Positions 25,050-33,765 are shown, counted from the stretch's first letter. The stretch is 64,000 nucleotides of DNA from Amycolatopsis sp. MtRt-6 (GCF_017308975.1 NZ_JADWPD010000018.1:1-64000); one strand, 5' to 3'. Notes: generated from the sequence alone by a model not told the origin. Program-made: numbers and translations.

Positions 25050-25480
25050 TTCCTGTCTGCTTGTGCCGTTGGCTCGGTTGAGGCCACGGTGGGGGTGGAG
25101 AGTTTCCGTCTGCTTGAGCTGCGCTAGTCCGGGTGGACCACGGTGGCTGGCGGGGGTGGGGAGTTCCTGTCCGCTTGTGCCGCGCTAGTCCGGGTGGACC
25201 ACGGTGGCTGGCCAGTGGAGGCGGAGGTGGGATTTCCTGGCTGGTTGTGCCGCGCTGGCTCGGATGGGTCGAGGTGGCCGGCTGGGGGACTGTGGTGCGG
25301 ATTTCCTGCTTCCGCCACGCTGGCTGCGTGAGGTCACGGTGGTTGGCCGGCGGAAGCAGTGGGGAGCTTCGGTAGGCCGCTGGCCGTGGTGTGAGTTTCC
25401 CTGCCCGCCTGCGGTGGGCTTCGGTGTTCGTTGGTGGAAGCCGGTTGGGCTCATGCGTGTTCCTGCTTGGTCGCGCCGCG
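25050..25480. repeat. Degenerate minisatellite, about seven 53-94 bp units
   Basis: Units beginning TTCCTG(T/C)C.GCTTGTGCCG start near 25050, 25103, 25164, 25233, 25302, 25396 and 25460. A 29-bp core ending CCACGGTGGCTGG is identical in the copies near 25122 and 25183. Units diverge with distance. No reading frame is conserved across units, so it is probably noncoding. Confidence 0.6.
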
Positions 25481-25518
25481 AAGGTAGTGGGCTTGGTCAG
25501 CGGGAACGCGTGGGTGTG

Positions 25519-25544
25519 GGCCCGTAGCCGTGGGGCTGCGGGCC
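25519..25544 (-). terminator. Hairpin downstream of DUF222-HNH gene
   Basis: GGCCCGTAGC (25519-25528) pairs with GCTGCGGGCC (25535-25544), 6-nt loop, starting 11 nt past the stop of the leftward DUF222-HNH gene. There is no U-tract on that side, as is common in actinomycetes; on the plus strand three T follow. Confidence 0.55.
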
Positions 25545-25554
25545 TTTCCCGTAT

Positions 25555-26784
25555 TCAGGCTGTGAATGGCAGTGGTTCGTGCAGGTTGTTCCGCCGGGGT
25601 CTTCGGCGCCGGTCGATGAACACCGGTGGCAGGAACTCCGGTAGCCCGTCGGCGGCGATGCGGACTTCCCAGCCGGAGCGGTGCAGGAGCCGGTGATGGT
25701 GGGCGCACATCAGCACCAGGTTGGTGAGATCGGTGGGGCCGCCGTCTGCCCAGTGCCGGATGTGGTGACCTTGACAGTGCCGGGGTGGCCGATGACAGCC
25801 GGGGAAGGCACAGCCCCGGTCGCGGAGGAACAGGGCGCGGCGCAGTCCGGCGGAGATGAGGCGGCGGAGTCGGCCGAGGTTGAGGGGTTCACTCTTGTCG
25901 CCGAGCACCGCGGGGATGATCATGGCGTCGCAGGCATGCACCCGCGCTTCGGCCGCCGTCATCGTCCCGGTATCGCCAAGGGTCGCCTTGCCGACACCGG
26001 ATTTCAGGTCGTTCAGGGAGACCGCGACCATGACGTGGGCGCGTTCCCCGGCCTGCATCGGCAACTCCGGAGAATTCAGAGCCAGGTCGACGGCATCGGA
26101 GAACGCATCCCCGTAACGCTGCGGGGTGGTGCGGAAGTCGGGACCCTCATCCCCGGTGCGACGCTCGGCCAAAGCGTCGAGCAATGCGTGGGCGCGGGTG
26201 CCGGTCTCATCATCGAACCGGCCACTCAGTTCCCAGATCCCGGTTCTTTTGCGACGGAGGAACAGTTCCCGGGTGGGGGCGGTGGGTTCGGTGTCGTCGG
26301 GGGCGGGACCGTCGGGAACCAGGTGGGCGAGGATACGGGCACCGAGGGCAACGACCTGCTTGTGCCCGGCCTCCTCAGCGAAAGCCAGCAGGTTGGCCTC
26401 GGCACCCGCGCAGTGCTCGGGCGGAACCTGGCTCAGTACAGAGGTGATCACGTCGATCATCGGGTTGCTCAACCGCCCAGCCCGAGCCGCAACCCCGGTG
26501 GCGGGAGCCAAGGCAGGGATGGGGCTGCCGTCGAGGTTGCGGCCGGGGTTGAGCAGGCGGGCGCGTTTGATCAGCCGTTCCGTAGCCGGCTTCGGCATAT
26601 CGGCCAGATGCTCCAACAACCGGGCAGCAGACCGGTAGCCGAACAGCTCCATCACACCCCGCTGCTCGATTTCCACCAGCACCGCACCAAGTTCGGCCTC
26701 AGCGGACCGCATCGACGCGACTAGCTCACCGATGCGGTCGGCGAGAGCCACCGCCTCGGAGGAGAGAGCCGCGTCGTTGGTCAT
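25555..26784 (-). CDS. DUF222 / HNH endonuclease domain protein (13E12 family)
   Basis: 409 residues. DUF222 helical region (about 10-300) followed by an HNH nuclease domain (about 325-385) with CAFPGCHRPPRHCQGHHI and CAHHHRLLH metal- and DNA-binding motifs intact. The family, related to the REP13E12 proteins of mycobacteria, is highly repeated in actinomycete genomes and probably nicks DNA. ATG at 26784. It is next to a minisatellite and broken genes, fitting a mobile or recombination-prone locus. Confidence 0.88.
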   Translation of the reverse strand: MTNDAALSSEAVALADRIGELVASMRSAEAELGAVLVEIEQRGVMELFGYRSAARLLEHLADMPKPATERLIKRARLLNPGRNLDGSPIPALAPATGVAARAGRLSNPMIDVITSVLSQVPPEHCAGAEANLLAFAEEAGHKQVVALGARILAHLVPDGPAPDDTEPTAPTRELFLRRKRTGIWELSGRFDDETGTRAHALLDALAERRTGDEGPDFRTTPQRYGDAFSDAVDLALNSPELPMQAGERAHVMVAVSLNDLKSGVGKATLGDTGTMTAAEARVHACDAMIIPAVLGDKSEPLNLGRLRRLISAGLRRALFLRDRGCAFPGCHRPPRHCQGHHIRHWADGGPTDLTNLVLMCAHHHRLLHRSGWEVRIAADGLPEFLPPVFIDRRRRPRRNNLHEPLPFTA

Positions 26785-26989
26785 GTCTCCAAGCTACCGG
26801 CGATCGAACACAGGGTCATCACTCGATACGGTGGGAACAAAAGGTAAAGCCGCTGTCCGCACCCGAGAACACCGGAAACCACGGCAGGGCAACCGAAGCG
26901 TGGGGAATCGGCGCTGGCGACCAACAACGTGACGCAACCCCGTGGAGCGCCGATTTCCCACGCCACGGCGAAGCCGTGCCTGAAACCCA
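26785..26989. other. Intergenic/decayed sequence upstream of DUF222-HNH
   Basis: Holds the promoter region of the leftward DUF222-HNH gene and the decayed tail of the SGNH pseudogene. No other gene is supported. Confidence 0.35.
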
Positions 26990-27612
26990 GCCAAAGCTCA
27001 ACGAGCAAAGCCAACGCCGAAGCCAAACCCGATGCCCAGCAGGCGAAGGATGAACATCACAACCCCCACCAGGCAAGGCAATCAACAACCCGGCAGCACA
27101 AGGATCCCCACCAGAACCCAGCGAAGCCAGCCGAAAGGCGGTGAACCCGTCGGCCACAGCACCCCGATACCGCCGGACAATCTGGCTCAACACCGAATCA
27201 AGCGCCCGAACCTGCGAAACCAGATACGCCACGGCGTACTCGACCTGTGTCCCGGCATACGCCGCATGCAGCGGGAAAGCCGTCCGATAGCCGGCCGGTG
27301 CGCCCAGGGAGTTCTCGCAGCCGTTGCTCTGCGCGCCGGCCGTGAGCATGCTGGCCGTCGTCTCTCCCGGGCACGACGCGTTCGCCAGCCGTAGGCCGCG
27401 AAGTGTCGCGTACTTCTCCGCGTACCCGCGGAAGTTGGCCGCGTCGAGGTAGTCGGTGCGGGGTGTGACCGCGGCCGGGCGGTAGCCGAATGCCACGGAG
27501 TCGCCGAGTGCCAGGTAGCGGCCGTGGTAGCCCGTTGCCGAGGCTGGCGCTGTGGTCAGGGATGTCACTGCCAGCACCACCGCGCCGCCGAGAGGAAACG
27601 CCTGAACCCCAT
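26990..27612 (-). pseudogene. Secreted SGNH/GDSL hydrolase, broken
   Basis: Starts ATG 27612 with a signal peptide whose coding frame shifts by one base after about ten codons (near 27580). It then reads LALGDSVAFGY (SGNH block I with catalytic Ser), NASCPGETTASML and an N-terminal region to VAYL. The middle of the enzyme, including the GxND block, is missing. The end resumes with VADGFTAF and CDVHPSPAGH (block V with catalytic His), and a second frameshift near 27026 breaks the last helix (HRV then LASALALLVEL). Deletion plus two frameshifts make it nonfunctional. Intact relatives are secreted lipases/esterases. Confidence 0.75.
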
Positions 27613-27616
27613 GACC

Positions 27617-27662
27617 GGCTCCCTTCGCTTGGCAGAACCGATTCTGCCGCGCGAAGGGAGCC
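27617..27662 (-). terminator. Long bulged hairpin after TAP-like hydrolase gene
   Basis: GGCTCCCTTCGC (27617-27628) pairs perfectly with GCGAAGGGAGCC (27651-27662), and after a 2-nt internal loop GGCAGAA pairs with TTCTGCC around a 4-nt loop. It starts 1 nt past the stop of the upstream gene. Its distal arm contains the ribosome-binding site of the SGNH pseudogene. Confidence 0.75.
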
Positions 27663-27663
27663 G

Positions 27664-29154
27664 TCAGAAACCGATCGTCGACGGCGGTTTCGGGCCGGCT
27701 GCCGATGCCTCGGCCGTTCCCGGCTCGACCGCGGGGCAATGCGTGCCGGGCGCCGGGAGCTTGCCGCTGATCAAATAGTCGTCGGTCGCCTTGGTCACGC
27801 ACGCGCTCTTCTTGAAATACGCGCCGTGGCCCCAACCGTCGTACGTCAGCAGCGTGCTTCCGCTCTGCCGGGCCGCCGTCTGCGACCACGCGTACGGTGT
27901 CGCCGGGTCGTGCCTGCTGCTCAGCATCAGCAGGGGCGGCGCGCCGTGCACCCGCAGCCGGTGCTGCGGGTTGCTCGTGCGGTTCGGCCAGCCGATGCAG
28001 CCGGCGACCGCCGTCCAGCCCAGCGGGTTGACCTTGACGTCCGGCGCGAACGCCGCGGCCGCGCGGCGGTAGGTCTCCAGTTCGGCGAAGTTGCGCACGG
28101 GCAGGTGCCAGTCGGCGCAGAACACGCTTTGGATGACGTAGTTGACCGGGAAGTCCGCACGCAGCCGCGCCGAAGCCGCGGTGCCGTCCGCGAAGGACTT
28201 GAGCGTCGACGCGAGCCGATCCCAGCTCGGGCCGTAGAAGTTGCTCTGGATGATCGACGCGAGCGTCAGCGGCGTGACCGGTTCACCGCTTCGCGGGTCC
28301 GTCAGCTCGTCGCGCGCGGCCTTGTCCTGCAGGTCACGCGTCACCTTGGAGACGTCTCGCCCGTGCAGCGCGCAGTTCGGTGTCCGGTCGCACCAGGCTG
28401 CGAACTCGCCGAACTCCGCCTGGAGCGATCGGGTTTCGCTGCTGATGAAGTCCCACGCGGTGCGCTGCGAGTGGTCCATGTTGCTGTCCAGCACGAGCGC
28501 GCGGACCTTGTCCGGGAACAGTTCCGCGTACTGCTGGCCCATCAGCGTGCCGTAGGAGACGCCGTAATAAGTCAGCTTCGGCTCGCCGAGGGCGACGCGG
28601 ATGGCGTCCATGTCCCGCGCGACGCTCTTCGTGTCGCCGAGCCGTGCCAGCGGCCCGGTGATCCGGTCGCAGCTCTCGCCGAGCTTCCGGTTGTACTCCG
28701 CGAGCTGCTCGAACTCGGCCTGGTTGCGCGGCACCTGCGGGTGGTCGGCGATCAGTTCGTCGAGCCCGCAGTTGATCCGGGTGCTGGCGCCGATGCCGCG
28801 CGGGTCGAAGCCCACGGTGTCGAAGCGCTCGGTGATCGCGGCCGAGAGCGACCAGCCCGCCTTGACCTCCTCGGTGCCGGAGCCGCCGGGGCCGCCCGGG
28901 TCCATCAGGACCGAGCCGATCCGGGCCTGCGGGTTCGTGGCCTTGCGCCGGGCGAGCGCGATGGTCGTGGTGCCCTGGTCGGGGTGCGCCCAGTCGAGCG
29001 GCACGGTCACCGTGCCGCAGTCGACGCCGGGCGCGTCGGCGCACGGCTGCCAGCCGACGGGTTCCGCTGCCGAAGCCGGCGTTGCCGTCAGCAGGCTCCC
29101 CAGTACCGCGCTGACGGCCACGGCCGTCAGCAACCGCTTGCTTACCCCCGGCAT
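27664..29154 (-). CDS. Secreted alpha/beta hydrolase, TAP-like (tripeptidyl aminopeptidase family)
   Basis: 496 residues. Signal peptide with cleavage after ASAA (about residue 30). Alpha/beta hydrolase with DPGGPGGSG oxyanion region near 85-93, nucleophile in YGVSYGTLMG near 180, then a C-terminal TAP-like domain with acid Asp in SRHDPATPY near 415 and His in GWGHGAY near 440. The family (SlpD/E, Tap of Streptomyces) removes N-terminal tripeptides or cleaves esters outside the cell. ATG 29154 has GGGAAGGG 8 nt upstream. A strong hairpin follows. Confidence 0.88.
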   Translation of the reverse strand: MPGVSKRLLTAVAVSAVLGSLLTATPASAAEPVGWQPCADAPGVDCGTVTVPLDWAHPDQGTTTIALARRKATNPQARIGSVLMDPGGPGGSGTEEVKAGWSLSAAITERFDTVGFDPRGIGASTRINCGLDELIADHPQVPRNQAEFEQLAEYNRKLGESCDRITGPLARLGDTKSVARDMDAIRVALGEPKLTYYGVSYGTLMGQQYAELFPDKVRALVLDSNMDHSQRTAWDFISSETRSLQAEFGEFAAWCDRTPNCALHGRDVSKVTRDLQDKAARDELTDPRSGEPVTPLTLASIIQSNFYGPSWDRLASTLKSFADGTAASARLRADFPVNYVIQSVFCADWHLPVRNFAELETYRRAAAAFAPDVKVNPLGWTAVAGCIGWPNRTSNPQHRLRVHGAPPLLMLSSRHDPATPYAWSQTAARQSGSTLLTYDGWGHGAYFKKSACVTKATDDYLISGKLPAPGTHCPAVEPGTAEASAAGPKPPSTIGF

Positions 29155-29236
29155 GCCAGCCCTTCCCCTCACCGACAGTGCATGATCGGCTCCAATAAAT
29201 CACCGATCCGGTGACGGCGCCAGCTTCCCCGGTGAA

Positions 29237-30610
29237 TCAGGCCCGCTCGGCCCGCCGGAGCCAGGCCGTCGCCAGCGCGCCGAGCACGCACAGCGCCGCC
29301 AGCACGCCGAACGCCCAGCCGAACCCGGTCGCCGGGCCGGTGCGCAGGCCCTGGGACAGCACGATGACGCACAACGCGCCGCCGAGCGCGCCGCCCACGC
29401 GCATCACGATGTTCACCAGCGCGGTGGCATGGCCGAGCGAAACGGCGTCGACCGACGCGTACGCCGCCGTCGACGCGGGGATGATCGACAGCCCGAGCCC
29501 GGCGCCGCGGACCAGGAGCAGCGCCTGGATCAGCCACATCGGCGAGTCCGGGCCGAGAAACGGGAGCGGCACCGTGCTCGCCAGCACCACGAGTGACCCA
29601 GTGAGCGCGACGGTGCCGCCGCCGTAGCGGTCGGTCAGCCGTCCGGCCACGAACACGAACACGGCCGTGGCCAGGCCCATCGGCGCGAGCAGGACGCCCG
29701 ACTCGGCGGCCCCGGCGCCGAGCCGGATCTGGAACCACAACGGGAGCAGCAGGACGGCGCCGAACATCCCGGCGCCGCCGAGCAGCACGGACGTGAGCGC
29801 GGACCCCATCACCGGCCGTGCGGCGAGCCGCAGCTGCAGCACCGGGTGGGGCGTGCGCAGCGACCACCAGGTGAACAGGCCCATCGCGGCGGCGCCGACG
29901 GCCGCGAGCACGACGTTGAGCGACCCGGGCGTGCCGAGTTCGGTCAGCGCGTACACCAGTAGCGGCAGGCCGAGCGACACCATGGCCAGGCCGCGCCAGT
30001 CCATCGGCGGCGGCTGCTGCCGGTCGCCGCGCGGCACGTACCGCAGCGCCAGTCCGAAGGCGAGCACGCCGATCGGGAGGTTCAGCCAGAACAGCACCGG
30101 CCAGGAGAAGTGCGCGAGCAGGAACCCGCCGACGCTCGGCCCGACGACCGGCGCGAGCCCGACCACGAGCGCCAGCGTGCCCATGGTGCGGCCCAGCCGT
30201 TCCGGGCCGACGGCCAGCCCGATCACGGTCTGCCCGGCGGTGACCATCACACCGGCCGCCATGCCTTGCACGGCACGGAAAGCGATCAGCGTGCCGACGT
30301 CGGGGGCGAGCGCGCACGCCACCGACGTGAGCAGGAACGCGGCCAGCGCGGCGAGCCACAGGCGTCCGGCGCCGTACTTGCGGCCGAGCCACGGGGTGAG
30401 CGGGAGCGCGGCCGAAAGGCCCAGCAGGTACGCCGTGGCAACCCACTGGATCGCGACGAGCTCGACGCCGAGGCTGTGCCGCATCGACTCGAGCCCGAGG
30501 GCCACGATCGAGGCGTCCATGTTGCCCAGGAAGCCGCCGAGCGCCATCACGCCGGAGGCGATCCAGACGGTGCGCGGGATCGGCGGCAGGTCGGTGCGGA
30601 GATCGGTCAT
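29237..30610 (-). CDS. MFS transporter, DHA2 (EmrB/QacA) family
   Basis: 457 residues with 14 predicted helices; conserved GNMDASIVALGLE in helix 1 (motif D1), RAVQGMAAG and WPVLFWLNLPIG near helices 5-6, typical of drug:proton antiporters. Divergent from a MarR gene that probably controls it. A promoter (30620-30648) places the start of transcription within a few nt of the ATG, so the mRNA may be nearly leaderless. Confidence 0.9.
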   Translation of the reverse strand: MTDLRTDLPPIPRTVWIASGVMALGGFLGNMDASIVALGLESMRHSLGVELVAIQWVATAYLLGLSAALPLTPWLGRKYGAGRLWLAALAAFLLTSVACALAPDVGTLIAFRAVQGMAAGVMVTAGQTVIGLAVGPERLGRTMGTLALVVGLAPVVGPSVGGFLLAHFSWPVLFWLNLPIGVLAFGLALRYVPRGDRQQPPPMDWRGLAMVSLGLPLLVYALTELGTPGSLNVVLAAVGAAAMGLFTWWSLRTPHPVLQLRLAARPVMGSALTSVLLGGAGMFGAVLLLPLWFQIRLGAGAAESGVLLAPMGLATAVFVFVAGRLTDRYGGGTVALTGSLVVLASTVPLPFLGPDSPMWLIQALLLVRGAGLGLSIIPASTAAYASVDAVSLGHATALVNIVMRVGGALGGALCVIVLSQGLRTGPATGFGWAFGVLAALCVLGALATAWLRRAERA

Positions 30611-30619
30611 GCCACCGAC

Positions 30620-30648
30620 GGTAAAAGCTCAAGGATGGTCGAGGTCAA
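30620..30648 (-). promoter_or_regulatory. Candidate promoter of DHA2 transporter
   Basis: TTGACC (30648-30643), 17-nt spacer, TTTACC (30625-30620) on the minus strand. The spacer has an imperfect dyad (ACCTCGA / TTGAGCT) like those bound by MerR/SoxR-type regulators. Confidence 0.4.
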
Positions 30649-30674
30649 CCTTGCCGCGCCCGTCGCCCTGTGTT

Positions 30675-30693
30675 ATGCATGAGTAATGCATGA
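30675..30693. promoter_or_regulatory. ATGCATGA direct repeat over MarR start
   Basis: ATGCATGA at 30675-30682 and 30686-30693 (11 bp apart), each containing the palindrome ATGCAT; the second includes the MarR start codon. A likely autoregulatory operator. TATGCA 6 nt before the ATG may be a -10 for a leaderless mRNA, as no ribosome-binding site is seen. Confidence 0.45.
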
Positions 30694-31204
30694 AACGCGG
30701 CTGGCGAACCTGCTGGGCGCGGCGGTGCTGAACCTGTCCGACCGGATGACGAGTGCCGCCGCCCAGGCGGCCGGTGTCAGCCTGAGCGGGACGGCCGCGC
30801 TCGTCGTCCTCACCGAGTTCCCCGGCCTCGGCGGCACCGAGCTGGGGCAGCGGATCGGGATCGGCCAGCCGGCCTGTGCCCGGATGCTCGACCAGCTCGA
30901 AGCCCGCGGGCTCGTCCGGCGGCAGGCGAAGAGCGGCCGGGCGGTCGGTGTCGTGCTCACCCGCACGGGGCGGGCCGCGGCGAACCGCGCACTCGCGGCC
31001 CGGCAGGACGTGCTGGCCGGCGCGCTGGCCGCGGTGTCCGGACGGGACGCTCTCGAGCCGGTGCTGGAGCAGCTGCTGCGGGGACTGCACGCCGAAGTCC
31101 GCTCGGGTGACCTGATGTGCCGGCTGTGCGACCGGCCCGGCTGCGTCGCGCAGGACCGGATCTGCCCGGTCGGGCAGGCGCAGCGTGAGCTGGGGACGTC
31201 GTGA
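30686..31204 (+). CDS. MarR family regulator with Cys-rich tail
   Basis: 172 residues. Winged-helix MarR domain (about 10-130) with LGQRIGIGQPACARMLDQLEARG as the DNA-reading part. The C-terminus has four Cys in a C-x2-C-x4-C-x7-C arrangement (MCRLCDRPGC and CP), resembling a metal site or redox switch. It is divergent from the DHA2 exporter and overlaps the DMT transporter gene (TGATG), so it may control both. Confidence 0.85.
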   Translation: MHETRLANLLGAAVLNLSDRMTSAAAQAAGVSLSGTAALVVLTEFPGLGGTELGQRIGIGQPACARMLDQLEARGLVRRQAKSGRAVGVVLTRTGRAAANRALAARQDVLAGALAAVSGRDALEPVLEQLLRGLHAEVRSGDLMCRLCDRPGCVAQDRICPVGQAQRELGTS

Positions 31205-32040
31205 TGGGGAACGTCCTCGCGCTCGTCGCGGCCCTGTGCTTCGGGATCACGCACTTCGTCAGCGGGCTGGTGTCCCGCCGCGCGCCGGGCATGACCGTGT
31301 CGCTGTACGCGCAGGTCGCGGGCACAGTCGTGACCGTTCCCTTCGCCGCGTTCGCCGGCGCGGGCACGCCCACCGCGGCGGCGCTCGGGTGGGGCGTGCT
31401 TTCCGGTGCGGGCACCGGGATCGGCGTCGCCTTCCTCTACCGCGCGATGGGCAAGGGGGCGATGAGCCTGGTCGTGCCCGCCAGTGACGTCGCCGCCGTG
31501 GTCCTGCCGGTCCTTTTCGGCCTGTTCCTGCTGGGCCAGCGGCTGTCGTTCGCCGCGCTCGCCGGGATCTGCTGCGCGGTACCGGCGTTGTGGCTGGTCT
31601 CGCGGTCGCGCGGCGAACGCGGCGGCCGGACGGCGGCGGGGATCCCGGACGCTTTCGTCGCCGGGCTCGGCTTCGCCGTCCAGTTCGTCGCGCTGTCGCG
31701 GATCCCCGCCGAGGCGGGCTTCTGGCCGGTGGTGCTCAGCCGTGCGGTGTCGGTGGTGGCCATCGCCGGCCTGGTCGCGGCGACGCGGGCGCCGTGGCGG
31801 CTGCCGTCCCGGCTGCTCGCGCCGGCCGCGTTCGCCGGAGCGTGCGGCAGCGCGGCGATCGTGCTCTACCTGCTGGCGGCCCAGCAGCAGCTGCTGGCCG
31901 TCGCGACCGTGCTCGCCGCGCTCTACCCGGCGGTGCCGGTGCTGCTGGCGCTGGTCTTCCTGCGTGAACGGCTCAGCCGTGCCCAGATCGCCGGGCTGGC
32001 CGGCGCGGGTGCCGCGATCGCGCTCGTGTCACTGGGCTGA
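31204..32040 (+). CDS. DMT superfamily (EamA) transporter
   Basis: 278 residues, ten predicted membrane helices in two EamA halves. The family exports amino acids, metabolites or drugs. The ATG overlaps the MarR stop by one base (a GTG three bases earlier is possible), so it is co-translated with the regulator. Its 3' end overlaps the next gene by 12 nt. Confidence 0.88.
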   Translation: MGNVLALVAALCFGITHFVSGLVSRRAPGMTVSLYAQVAGTVVTVPFAAFAGAGTPTAAALGWGVLSGAGTGIGVAFLYRAMGKGAMSLVVPASDVAAVVLPVLFGLFLLGQRLSFAALAGICCAVPALWLVSRSRGERGGRTAAGIPDAFVAGLGFAVQFVALSRIPAEAGFWPVVLSRAVSVVAIAGLVAATRAPWRLPSRLLAPAAFAGACGSAAIVLYLLAAQQQLLAVATVLAALYPAVPVLLALVFLRERLSRAQIAGLAGAGAAIALVSLG

Positions 32041-32358
32041 CCGGCGGCTGACGACGCTCCGGCTGCCCGCCTTGAGACCCCGGTAGTGCTCCAGGGCGGC
32101 CACGGACTCGGTGACCTGCTCGAAGCTGGGCAACGCGCGCACGTTCGCCACCAGAGTCATGTCCTTGCGCGGGATTTCGATGAAGCAGACCTCGACGCCG
32201 GCGTGCTCGGCGTGGGTGGCGACCTCGGCCTGCCAGCCGGGGAGATCGAGGTCGTCGCCGAGCCATTCGTGCAGGTAGACGCACCACTTCCCGCGCAGCA
32301 GCTCACCCGCGATGGCTTCCAGGCCGACCACGTACGGCTCGGTCACGTGCTCGGCCAT
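32029..32358 (-). CDS. Conserved-looking small protein, unknown
   Basis: 109 residues, soluble, mixed alpha/beta, with VCFIEIPRKDMTLVANVRALPSFE as its most ordered region and a Trp/Cys-containing first half. I do not recognise the family. ATG at 32358 with GGGGAAC upstream; a TTG at 32379 with GGGAGG 10 nt upstream is an alternative start. Confidence 0.6.
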   Translation of the reverse strand: MAEHVTEPYVVGLEAIAGELLRGKWCVYLHEWLGDDLDLPGWQAEVATHAEHAGVEVCFIEIPRKDMTLVANVRALPSFEQVTESVAALEHYRGLKAGSRSVVSRRSAQ

Positions 32359-32470
32359 GACCGTTCCCCGCAACACCAAGGCACTGTTCCCTCCCGCACC
32401 CGGCGGCGACCCCTACCGCCGGAAAGCGCATTCCCGGCGGGAGCCTCCCCGCTTCGCCGAGCAGCGCGAA

Positions 32471-32501
32471 CCCCGGTGACCGATGGTCGAGCACCGGGGT
32501 C
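32471..32501. terminator. Strong hairpin, possible terminator
   Basis: ACCCCGGTG (32471-32479) pairs perfectly with CACCGGGGT (32493-32501), 13-nt loop. It lies between the GNAT gene at 32645 and the small gene at 32029, both leftward, and would separate their transcripts. The rest of 32380-32644 shows no gene. Confidence 0.5.
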
Positions 32502-32644
32502 CGCCAACTTACCGGGGGTTTTGGTTCACAGCAACCGTTTCCCGGAGATCACGAAAGCGCGTGCACAATCGGTGTGCGGATGCACGGTCATTTCAGCCGT
32601 GCGCGCAGAGCCGTCCGAAATGGACAAAACGGTCCGGTTGCCGA

Positions 32645-33109
32645 TCACAGATCCCGGGCGAAGCAGCGCGAGAGGGGTTCGCCGCGGTAGGGCCCGTACG
32701 CCTCGATCGGCTCGTAGCCTTCGCGCTGGTAGAAACGGATCGCCTCCGGCTGGCCGATGCCGGTTTCCAGCAGCAGCCGCGTGATGCCGAGGTGTCGCGC
32801 GTGGTCTTCGAGGGCGCGCAGCAGGGCGGCCGCGACGCCGGTGCCGCGGGCCGGCGGCTCGACGTACATGCGCTTGACCTCGCCCGAACCGGGGCCGAGC
32901 GGTCGCAGTCCGCCGCAGCCCACGGCGGTGCCCTCGGCGTCGCGCGCGACCAGGAACACGGCGACGGTCTCGGCGGTGGGGACCGCGCCGGGTTCGTGGT
33001 CGTCGGTGCCGTAGCGGGCGTCGAGCTCGATCCGCTGGGCTTCGCGCAGGCGGATGGCGTCGGCATCGTCCCAGTTCACCGGGGTGATCGTCAGCGTGCA
33101 GTCGATCAT
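32645..33109 (-). CDS. GNAT family N-acetyltransferase
   Basis: 154 residues, complete GNAT fold: VGCGGLRPLG strand, VKRMYVEPPARGTGVAAALL acetyl-CoA loop near 77-96 and EAIRFYQREGYEPIEAYG near the end. Similar to acetyltransferases acting on small amines or drugs. AAGGGAG lies 8 nt before the ATG. Divergent from a TetR gene; the shared operator (33128-33158) suggests TetR controls this enzyme. Confidence 0.88.
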   Translation of the reverse strand: MIDCTLTITPVNWDDADAIRLREAQRIELDARYGTDDHEPGAVPTAETVAVFLVARDAEGTAVGCGGLRPLGPGSGEVKRMYVEPPARGTGVAAALLRALEDHARHLGITRLLLETGIGQPEAIRFYQREGYEPIEAYGPYRGEPLSRCFARDL

Positions 33110-33127
33110 CAGGCACACTCCCTTTTC

Positions 33128-33158
33128 CGTAACAAGCGTTACCGTAGCATCTGTTACG
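33128..33158. promoter_or_regulatory. Tandem TetR-type operators
   Basis: Two dyads with 4-nt centres lie side by side: CGTAAC-AAGC-GTTACC (33128-33143) and CGTAGC-ATCT-GTTACG (33143-33158). They fill the short gap between the GNAT and TetR genes. Confidence 0.65.
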
Positions 33159-33168
33159 CTTCCGGGCC

Positions 33169-33765
33169 ATGCCGAAGCAGCGTGACGTGCAGGCCCAGCG
33201 GGAGCTGCTCTCGAACGCGACGTGGCAGGTCCTGGCCGATGAGGGCCTGCCGGGATTGACGCTGCGCGCGGTCGCCGAGCGCGCCGGCTGCACGACGGGC
33301 CTGGTGATGCACGCGTTCCCGACGAAGAAGGCGTTGCTGTTGCACGCGCGTGACCTGCTGTACGAGCGCACGGCGGTGCGCGCGGACGCGGCGGAGGCGG
33401 CGTGCTCGTCCGCGCCGGCCGCGCTCGCGGCGGTGCTCGGCCAGGCGGTGGACCTCCCGCACGGCCACCACGAGGAATCCCGGGTATGGGTGGGCTTCCT
33501 GGCGGCGGCCCTGGCCGACGACGACCTGGCCGAGCGCCACCGCGCGGCGAACCGTTCGTTCCTGGCCCGCGTCCACCGGCTGGTGGCGGCCTGCCGTCCG
33601 AAGTGGACGGACGAGCGGGTCGAGCTGACGACGAAGAGCCTGGTGGCGCTGGTCGAGGGCCTGAACGTCCTGGCCGCGGCCGACCCGAAGACCTACCCGG
33701 CCCGGCTGCAGCAGGCCGCGCTGGCGGAGGCGCTCGCTGCGCTGGAGCCCGCGTCACGGCAGTGA
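33169..33765 (+). CDS. TetR family regulator
   Basis: 198 residues. Helix-turn-helix at about 11-57 (LRAVAERAGCTTGLVMHAFPTKKALLLH), then an all-helical ligand domain. BetI/AcrR-like. The double operator upstream predicts autoregulation and control of the divergent acetyltransferase. Its 3' end overlaps the convergent GNAT remnant by 12 nt. Confidence 0.88.
   Translation: MPKQRDVQAQRELLSNATWQVLADEGLPGLTLRAVAERAGCTTGLVMHAFPTKKALLLHARDLLYERTAVRADAAEAACSSAPAALAAVLGQAVDLPHGHHEESRVWVGFLAAALADDDLAERHRAANRSFLARVHRLVAACRPKWTDERVELTTKSLVALVEGLNVLAAADPKTYPARLQQAALAEALAALEPASRQ

Noticed and set aside
25050-25480. Tandem units as a CRISPR array
   Set aside because: Units diverge throughout with no constant repeat and unique spacer pattern, and no cas genes are present.
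25391-25696. Open frames across the minisatellite
   Set aside because: Repeat units differ in length by non-multiples of three, so no frame is conserved.
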